Shown here piece by piece: positions 11,901 to 20,900 of a stretch of DNA of 64,000 bases. Positions within the stretch are counted from its first letter, which is position 1, and every line of letters begins with the position of its first letter. This DNA is from Stappia sp. TSB10P1A. Its GTDB lineage: Bacteria > Pseudomonadota > Alphaproteobacteria > Rhizobiales > Stappiaceae. The stretch is taken from assembly GCF_900185725.1 (NCBI RefSeq), contig NZ_FYAU01000014.1:186001-250000 (forward strand). The letters run 5' to 3'. The notes under the pieces were generated by a model. It was not told where the DNA came from, searched no databases, and saw only the letters and a list, made by a program, of their open reading frames with translations. A program made the translations under genes and the position numbers.

Positions 11901-14900
11901 GAGCCTGCTGCGCGATCTCGTGAGGCAGCCGGGCGAGGGCAGGGTGCTGGTGCAACTGGCGCTCTCGCCGGCGCGCGAGGGTGCCCTGCTTGCGGGCCTC
12001 GGCGCGATGCTCGACACCGCAACGCTGGAAGATGCCCGCATCGCCGGACAGGTCATCGAGCTTCCTGAAGGGGCCGCGCCCGATCATGCCGCCCGCTTGC
12101 TGGCCTCCGAGGCCGGAGCACCGGCGGGCGAGCGCATTCGCTATTCGAGCGGCCGGCGGTTCGTGCGCGGCTGGCGGGAGGTGCCGACAGGCGGCGCGAG
12201 TTTCCAGTGGCGGCCGCGCGGCGTCGTGCTGGTCACCGGCGGCATGGGGCGGCTCGGCCGGCTGGTCGCGCGCGATATCGCGCAAACGGCGAAGGGGTCG
12301 GTGCTGGTGCTGACCGGCTCCGGGCCACTCGATGACGCCCGAGAGGCGTTCCTCGACGAACTCCGTGCACTGGGTGCGGTCGCCGGTTACCGGCAGGTGG
12401 ACATGGGCGATGCCGATGCGGTCGCAGGTCTCGTGTCCCATGTGATCGAGGTGCATGGCAGGCTCGATGCGGTGGTGCACTGCGCCGGTACGCTCCGCGA
12501 CGGACATCTCGCCTGGAAGCGCGATGCGGACCTTACCGAGGTTCTCGCTCCCAAGGTGACCGGCGCGCTGGCCCTGCGCGAGGCGTGCAGCGGGTTGGAC
12601 CTCGAAGCCTTCGTGCTGTTTTCCTCGCTGGCCGGGGCCTTCGGCAATGCCGGGCAGGCGGATTATGCCGCCGCCAACGGTTTCCTCGATGCGCTGGCCG
12701 AGCAGTCAGGCGGCCGGATCACCGCCATCGGCTGGCCGCTGTGGCGGGATGGCGGCATGGCGGCCGGCGACGAGGTCCAGGCGGCGCTGTTCGAGCGCAT
12801 GGGCCAGCGGCCGATGGAAACGGAGGCAGGTCTTTCCGCGCTGCATGCCATTCTCGGCGCCGGCCATGCGCAAGCCGCTGTCATTGCCGGCGATGGTTCG
12901 CGCGCTCGCCGCTTCTTCTCGCGGCAGGAGGCGCCCGAAACCCTGCCGAGCGAGCCCCAGGCCGTGACGGGTGGCGGCGCCGTGTCCTCGCAGCTTCTCT
13001 CCCGCACGACCGCCCGGCTCGGCGAACTGTTCGCGAAGGTCAGCGGCCATCCGGCCGGGCGCATCGATCCGCAGGCCCCGCTGGAGGACTACGGCATCGA
13101 CTCCCTGATGATCACCCGGCTCAACAGCGAGTTGGGCGGGATCTTCGAGGCGCTGCCGAAAACCCTGTTCTTCCAGTATCGCACGCTCGCCGCGATTGCC
13201 GGTTGGCTCGCGGAGCGCCAGCCCGACGCCTGCCGCCGCTGGACCGGTGTCACGGATGTTGCCATCCCTGTACCCGCCATCGCGGCAGCGGCAAAGACGG
13301 CGGTTGCCCCCTCGCGCGCCGCGCCGCTATCCCATGCCGAGCCGATTGCGGTGATCGGCCTTGCCGGCCGGTATCCTGGCGCCGACACGCTGGATGCCTT
13401 CTGGGAGAACCTTCGGGACGGCCGCGATATGGTCGGCGAGATCCCGGCCGAGCGCTGGGACCTTGCGGGCTTTTTCGAGCCGGATGTCGATGAGGCGGTG
13501 GCCTCGAGCCGCAGCTATTCCCGCTGGGGTGCGTTCCTTCAGGATTTCGCCGGGTTCGACCCGCTGTTCTTCCGCATCTCGCCGAGGGACGCGGCAGCGA
13601 TGGACCCGCAGGAGCGCCTGTTCCTGATGTGTGCCTGGGCGGCCTGCGAGGATGCCGGCTACACCCGCGCGCGGCTGAAGCAAGTAGCCGGCGGACGCGA
13701 AGGCGCCAATGTCGGCGTCTTCGCCGGCGTGACCAAGACCGGCTACGCGCTGCACGGCCCGTTCCGGGGCGAGGGCGGGGCGATGGTGCGCCCGGCCACG
13801 TCCTTCGCCAGCGTCGCCAACCGGGTCTCGCATGCGCTGGACCTTGCCGGGCCGAGCCTGCCGGTCGACACCATGTGCTCCTCGTCGCTGACGGCGATCC
13901 ACGAGGCCTGCGAACAACTGCGCGCGGGGCATTGCGCGATGGCGCTGGCCGGCGGCGTCAATCTCTACCTGCACCCCTCGAACTATGTCGAACTCTGCGC
14001 CGCGCATATGCTGAGCCCGAGCGGGCGCTGCCACAGCTTCGGGGCAGAAGCGGACGGCTTCGTGCCCGGCGAGGGCGTCGGCTGCGTGCTGCTGAAGCCG
14101 CTGTCGCGCGCGCTGGCCGATGGTGACCGCATCCACGCGGTGATCCGCGGCAGCGCGATCAATCACGGCGGTCGCGCGACCGGCTACACCGTGCCGAGCC
14201 CGGCAGCGCAGCGCGACGTGGTGCGCGCCGCACTCGAGCAGGCCGGCCTGTCCGCGCGCGATATCAGCTATATCGAGGCGCACGGCACCGGCACGGTGCT
14301 CGGCGATCCCATCGAGGTCGACGGCCTGACCCAGGCCTTCGCCCCGGATACGGCCGAGACGGGCTTCTGCGCGCTGGGGTCGGTGAAGTCCGCCATCGGG
14401 CATCTGGAAGCGGCAGCCGGCATCGCCGGCCTGACCAAGGTGATCCTGCAGATGCGCCACGGCATGCTGGCGCCGACGCTGCATGCGGAGACGCCGAACC
14501 CCAATCTCGACCTTGCCGCAACGCCCTTCGCGCTCCAGCGGCAGGCGGCGGAGTGGCGGGGGGACGGCCCGCGCATTGCCGGCATCTCCTCCTTCGGGGC
14601 GGGCGGCGCCAACGCGCATGTGATCGTCGAGGACTGGCGGGGCGAGGCTCCGAGCGCCGCGCCCGTGACCTTGCCGCAGGCCATCGTCCTGTCGGCACGC
14701 ACGCCCGAGCAGTTGCGCGCGCAGGCGGAGCGGTTGCTGGCGGCGCTGCGTTCCGGTGCCACGGCGGGCGCGCCTGCTGCCCCGCGGGCGGTTGCGGCCG
14801 GCATCGCGGACGACCTTGCCGCCGTGCTCGGCGTTGAGGTGGCCGATATCGATCCGGGCGAGAGCTTCGACGCGCTCGGGCTGGAGCGGCCGGAGCTGCT

Positions 14901-17900
14901 GGCGCTGCGGCGCCGGCTCGAGGAGCGCTTTCCCGCCGCCCGGCTGCCGTCGCTCGACCGGTTCGCCAGCATCGAGACCCTGGCCGAAGCCCTGGCTGCG
15001 CAAGGGCTCTCGGCGGAGAGCAGGACAGCCCTCCCGCTCGACGCGGTCGCCTACACGCTGCAGGTCGGGCGCGAGGCCTTCGCCCATCGTCTCGGCATCG
15101 AGGCGGCAAGCGTCGACGAGCTGGTCGCGCGGCTGGGCGATTGGCTCGCGGGCAAGGCAGGAACGGGCACGTATACAGGCGAGGCGAAGGGCACGGACGG
15201 GCTGCTTGCGACCCTGCGCGTCGACGGCGTGTTGCAGGAGCTTGCGGAGCGCGCCTGGCAGGAAGGCCGGCTCGACAAGCTGCTGGCATTGTGGGCAGAG
15301 GGCATCGATATCGACTGGGCGCGCCTGCCGCGCAGCACCCGCCCGGCCATCGTGTCGTTGCCGACCTATCCTTTCGCGCGGGACCGCTACTGGCTGCCGC
15401 AGGCCGAAGCGCCGGCGGGCGGCGAACTGGAACACGCGATCAACGCAGCGCAGGGCGACGCGCGGCTGGAGGCCGAGCAGGACCGGCTCGACCGGCTTGT
15501 CGCCTGCGTGCTGGCGGCGCAGCTTGCCCGGGTGCCCGAGGGGGCTGTCACGCAGGACCTCCGCCGCTGGTATCGCGCCGCGCGCGAGCTTTTGGCGCGG
15601 GAAGACGGTGAAACCCTCTCCGAGGACGACGCCTGGAGCCGCTGGCGCGCCTGCCGCGAGGAAGACGGCCTCGCACCGCAGATGCGCCTTGCCGAAGCCT
15701 CGCTCACGGCCCTGCCGGAAATCCTGACCGGGGTGCGCAAGGCAACCGACGTGCTGTTCCCGCAAGGCTCGCTGGAGCTGGTCGAGGCGGTCTACAAGCA
15801 GAACGCGGTTGCCGCGCGCTTCAGCGAGACCCTCGCAAAGGCCGCCGCGAAACACGTCGGCGCAAGCCGGCCGGAGCGCCCCTTGCGCATCCTGGAGATC
15901 GGCGCCGGGACGGGCGGGACCAGCGAGCCGGTGTTCGCGGCGCTCGCGCCGCTCGCCGGCCGCATCACTGAGTATTGCTACACTGACGTCTCGCGCGCCT
16001 TCCTGATCCATGCCGAGCGCCGCTATGCGGGCCGAGTGCCGGGCCTGAGAACGGCGCTGCTGGATATCGAGAAGCCGCTTGCCGGGCAGGGCGTCGAGGC
16101 CGGCCGCTACGATCTCGTCATCGCCGCCAATGTCCTGCATGCGACGGCCGATATCGTGCGCACGCTCAAGACCGTACGCGAGACCATGGCGCCGGGCGGC
16201 GTGCTGCTGGTCAACGAGACGAGCCGCGCGACGCTGTTCACCCACGTGACCTTCGGCCTGCTGGAGGGGTGGTGGCGCTTCACCGACGGCGAGCGCCGTA
16301 TTCCCGGCACGCCGTCGCTGGCGCCCGAAAGCTGGGCGCAAGCCCTGCGGGAGGCGGGCTTCGACTGGATCGCCGGCTCCGGCGAGGTCGAACGGCGCCT
16401 CGGCCAGCAGCTCTTTGCCGCGCGTGCCGCAGGTATGGCTGCGCAGGCTGCCGCACCTGCGGAAAGGCCGGCTGCCACCCCGGTTCCGGCATCCCGCCCG
16501 CAGGCGGCCCTCAGCGAGCCACGACACGATCTGCGCGGCCTGTTGCTGAGGCTCGTCGCGACGACGCTGAATGTCGCGCCCGAGAGCATCGACACGACGC
16601 GCAGCTTCGCCGATTACGGCCTCGACTCGATCCTTGGCGCGGAATTCGCCCATCGCCTGCGCAAGGCGCTCGGCATCCCGTTCGACCAGACGCGCCTGTT
16701 CGATTTCGCCAGCGTCGGCCAGTTGGAAGCCTTCCTGCGCCGGGAGCATGCTGACGCGATTGAAAGCCTCGGCAGCTCCGCTGACGCGCCGACCATGCCG
16801 CTCGCCGCGCCGGCACCTGCTCCGGCCCCTGTTCCGGCTCCTGTTCCGGCACGGTCGGTGGAAAGCGCGCTAGAGCCCATCGCCATCATCGGCGCCAGCG
16901 GACGCTTCGCCGGGTCGCCGACCGTCGAAGAGTTCTGGCGTCACCTGATGGCGGGCGACGACCTGGTCGGCCCGGTTACCCGCTTCGACCTTGCACCGCA
17001 CTACCGGGACGTGCCGGAGGGCAGCTACGGCCGGCACGGCAGCTTCATCGACGGCGTCGACCGCTTCGATGCGGTGTTCTTCGGCATTTCGGGTCTCGAG
17101 GCGACCTGGATGGACCCGCAGCAGCGGCTGTTCCTGGAGGAAGCCTGGAAGACGCTGGAGCATGCCGGCCATGCAGGTGCCGATATCGTCGGCTCGCGCT
17201 GCGGCGTCTTTGTCGGCTGCGCCCATGGCGACTATCAGGAACTGTTCCGCGAGCAGCCGCCGGGCCAGGCGTTCTGGGGCAACACCACGTCGCTGATCCC
17301 CTCGCGGCTCTCCTACTGGCTGGATCTCAAGGGGCCGGCGATTGCGGTCGACACCGCCTGTTCCAGTTCGCTGGTCGCCGTCCACATGGCCTGCCGCAGC
17401 CTGCGCGAGGGCGAGTGCGACATGGCGCTGGCCGGCGGTGTCTTCGTCCAGAGCTCGCCGCGCTTCTTCCTTTATGCCAACCAGGCCAACATGCTGTCGC
17501 CGAGCGGGCGCTGCGCCCCGTTCGGGGCCGGCGCGGACGGCATTGTGCCGGGAGAGGCGGTGGCCGCCGTGCTGCTGAAGCCGCTGTCGAAGGCCTTGGC
17601 CGATGGCGACACGGTGCATGGCGTCATCCTGGGCAGCGGTACCAATCAGGACGGCACCACCAACGGCATCACCGCCCCGAGCGCGCTGTCGCAGGAGCGC
17701 CTGATGCGCGAGATCTATGAGCGCTTCGGCATCGATCCGGCGAGCATTGCCGTGGTCGAGGCGCACGGCACCGGCACCCCGCTCGGCGACCCTATCGAGC
17801 ACGCGGCGCTAGCCCGTGTGCATGGCGGCGGGCAGGCGGGTGAAAAGCTGCTCGGCTCGGTCAAGGCGAATATCGGCCATGCCACCACGGCCGCCGGCAT

Positions 17901-20900
17901 TGCCGGCCTCATCAAGGCGGTCTGGAGCCTGAAGCACGCCATGGTGCCGCCGGTCCTGCATTTCGGCGGCGGCAACCCTGGCATCGATTTCTCGCAAAGC
18001 CCGTTCCGGGTGAACGGTGAGCCGCTTGCCTTCCCCGCAAGTGACGGGATGCCCCGCCGGGCGGCGGTCAGCTCCTTCGGCTTCGGCGGCACCAACGCGC
18101 ATGCGATCTTGCAGGAAGCGCCATTCCAACCGCAGGCGGCAAGCCTCCTGCCGTCGTTCCTCTTCGTCTTCTCCGCGCGCAACGAGGCGCTGCTGCGCCA
18201 GCTCGCCGAACGCATGGCGGAGCATCTGGAGACGGCAGCCGACAGCGAGACGGCCGACATCGCCCACACGCTGCTGGTCGGCCGGCGTCCCATGGCCGAG
18301 CGGCTCGCCATCGTTGCCGATGGGACTCGCGATCTTGCCACGAAGCTCCGCGCATGGCTGCGCGGTGAGCGGGCGGAGGGCGTCCAACGCGCATCGGCAT
18401 CGCCTTCGGGCGAGAGCGGCACTGCAGCGCTTGCGGACGATTGCCGCCGGATTGCCGCTGCCCTCGACGCCTCGCAAGGGGCGGATGGCGATGCCTGGCG
18501 CAACGGACTGGAGCGTCTCGCCGGCGCCTGGGTCAAGGGAGCTAAGATCGATGGGGCCGGGCTGTTCGGTTCTGGGCGCCGCCGTGTGCCGCTGCCGGCC
18601 TCGCCGCTTGCCGGAAAATCCTACTGGGTGACCGAGGCGCCGAAGGACGCCGCCCGTCAACCGCTATCCCGGGCCGTGGCGGCCGAAACCCCTCGCATCG
18701 AGCCGCACCCCGCGCCTGTTGCCTCTGCCGAACCGGCTCTGCCCATTCGCCTTGCCGATCCGGCGGCGCTCGCCGGCCCCTATGCCGTGAGCGCAAGGGA
18801 CAGGGTTCCGGTGGTGCTTGCGCCGCTGGAGGTCGCCATTGTCTCCCATGCGGCGCAGCCTCCGCAGGAGACGGGCGGCGTGCGCCTTGCCGGCGATCAG
18901 GACGGCGTGCGCCAACTGGAGCTGACAGGTCGTTGGACCGAGGCGACACGTCGCGAGCTGGAGCGCGCCCTGCGCGAGGCGGGAGAGGAAGAGGGGCTCC
19001 GCGTTGTCGTCGTCCAGGGCGGCGAGGCATGGAATTCCTCGGGCGCGGCCGCCGGCGGCACGATCACCACGGCGCTGCTTGACTGCCCGCTGCCGGTGGT
19101 CGCCGTCATTGACGCCCCGGTCGCGGGAGACGGTGCGGCATCCGCTCTGCTGGCCGATTTCGTCATGCGTGCCGAGGGCGCAACCGTCTCTTCCCTGCCG
19201 GATCTGCCCGATGGGCTGCCCTGGCAACTTGCCGCGCGCCGGATCGAGAGGGGAGTGGAAGCCGTTGCCGCGAACCGCGTCGAGGCTGCTGCAACGGAGC
19301 TCGCCGCCTCCATCGCCGAGGCGCCGCGCGAGGCGCTGGTGCTGCTGAAGGCGCATATGCGCAAGGCGATGCCGCAGCTTGTCGGCGCGGAGCTCACAGG
19401 ATCGCCGGAGCGTGGCCGTCTGGAGCAGCTCATACGGGAGGTGGGGGCCACAAGTCCGCCTGCGATGTCTTCGCGCCGGGTGCCGCTGGCGACCTCCGTG
19501 ATGGAACTGGAGGCCTTCCCGGACGGCGTCGTGCTGCTGCGCATGCTGGAGCGCGCGGGCCGCAACACCTTCACCACCGCCTTCATGGACGGGATCGAGG
19601 AGGCCTTTGCCGCCATTGCCGCGATGCCGGAGGCAAAGATCGTCGTCCTCACCGGTCACGACGGTTACTTCGCCTGCGGCGGGACGTCCGAGGGCCTGAC
19701 CGAGTTGCAGGCCGGCGAAGCGCGCTTCACCGACCGGCGCATCTACAGCCTGCCGCTCGCCTGTCCGCTGCCGGTGATCGCCGCCATGCAGGGGCACGGC
19801 ATCGGCGCCGGCTGGTCGCTCGGGCTCTATTGCGACGCGGCGATCTTCGCGACCGAAGGGCTCTATCACAGCAATTATCTCTGGTACGGCTTCACGCCGG
19901 GCGCAGGCGCGACGCTGATCTTCCCGCACCGGCTGGGTGACGATCTCGGCCGGGAAGTGCTGTTCAGCGCGCGCGAGTATCGCGGCCGCGAGCTGGCCGG
20001 CCGGGCGCCGCATCTCGATGTGCTGCCGGCCGCGCGGGTGCTGGACGAGGCGCTGGCGCGGGCGCATGCGCTGGCCCGCCAGCCGAAGGCGGAGCTGATT
20101 GCGGCGAAGGCGGAAGGGGCGGCCACCGTCGCCCGGCATCTCGACGAGGTGCTGGAGCGCGAATTCGCCATGCATCAGACGACCTTCATCGGCAATGCCC
20201 GCGTCCGCGCCCGCATCGCGGAGAAGTTCGGCGACGTGCCGCCGCCGCGAGCGACGATTCCCTCCGCCGGGCGTGCGGACCTGCGGCCGACTATCCGCGA
20301 GCGGCTTGTCGCCTCGCTCGCCGAGGACCTGATGATCGACGCGGACGAAATCCGCGACGCGGCCGGGTTCCTGGACCTCGGTCTCGACTCGATCCTCGCC
20401 GTCACCTGGATCCGCAAGCTCAACGCGCTGTTCAGGATCGAACTGCCGGCGACCGCCGTCTACGCGCACCCGACGGTCGGTGCGCTGGCCGATCATGTCG
20501 CGACGCTCGTTCCGTCCTCGGCGGTTCCGCAGCCCGTGCCTGCGCCGGCAGCACCGGTTGTCGAGGTCGCCCCGCCGCCCGCAACGGGCGGGGCCGACGC
20601 GCATCAGGCAGGGATCCGCGAGCGGCTTGTCGCCTCGCTCGCCGAGGACCTGATGATCGACGTGGGCGAGATCCGCGACGACGCCGGGTTCCTGGAGCTC
20701 GGTCTCGACTCGATCCTCGCGGTCACCTGGATCCGCAAGCTGAACGCGCTGTTCGGCATCGATCTGCCGGCAACCGCGGTCTATGCGCATCCGACCGTCG
20801 GGGCGCTGACCCGCCATGTGGCGGACCTGGCCCCGGTCAAAGCTCCCGCCCCGCTCGCCACCCCGCCCGCCACCCCGGCCGTCTCCCAGATCGCGGCTCC

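Noticed and set aside
13327-16749. 1,140-codon minus-strand frame opposite module 4
   Set aside because: Mirrors the KS4/MT coding sequence; composition is typical of antisense to GC-rich genes, with no motif of its own.
16800-16860. Short CCTGTTCCGGC-type repeats in PKS1
   Set aside because: They encode an Ala/Pro linker between ACP4 and KS5; such linkers are normally repetitive, so no separate element is claimed.
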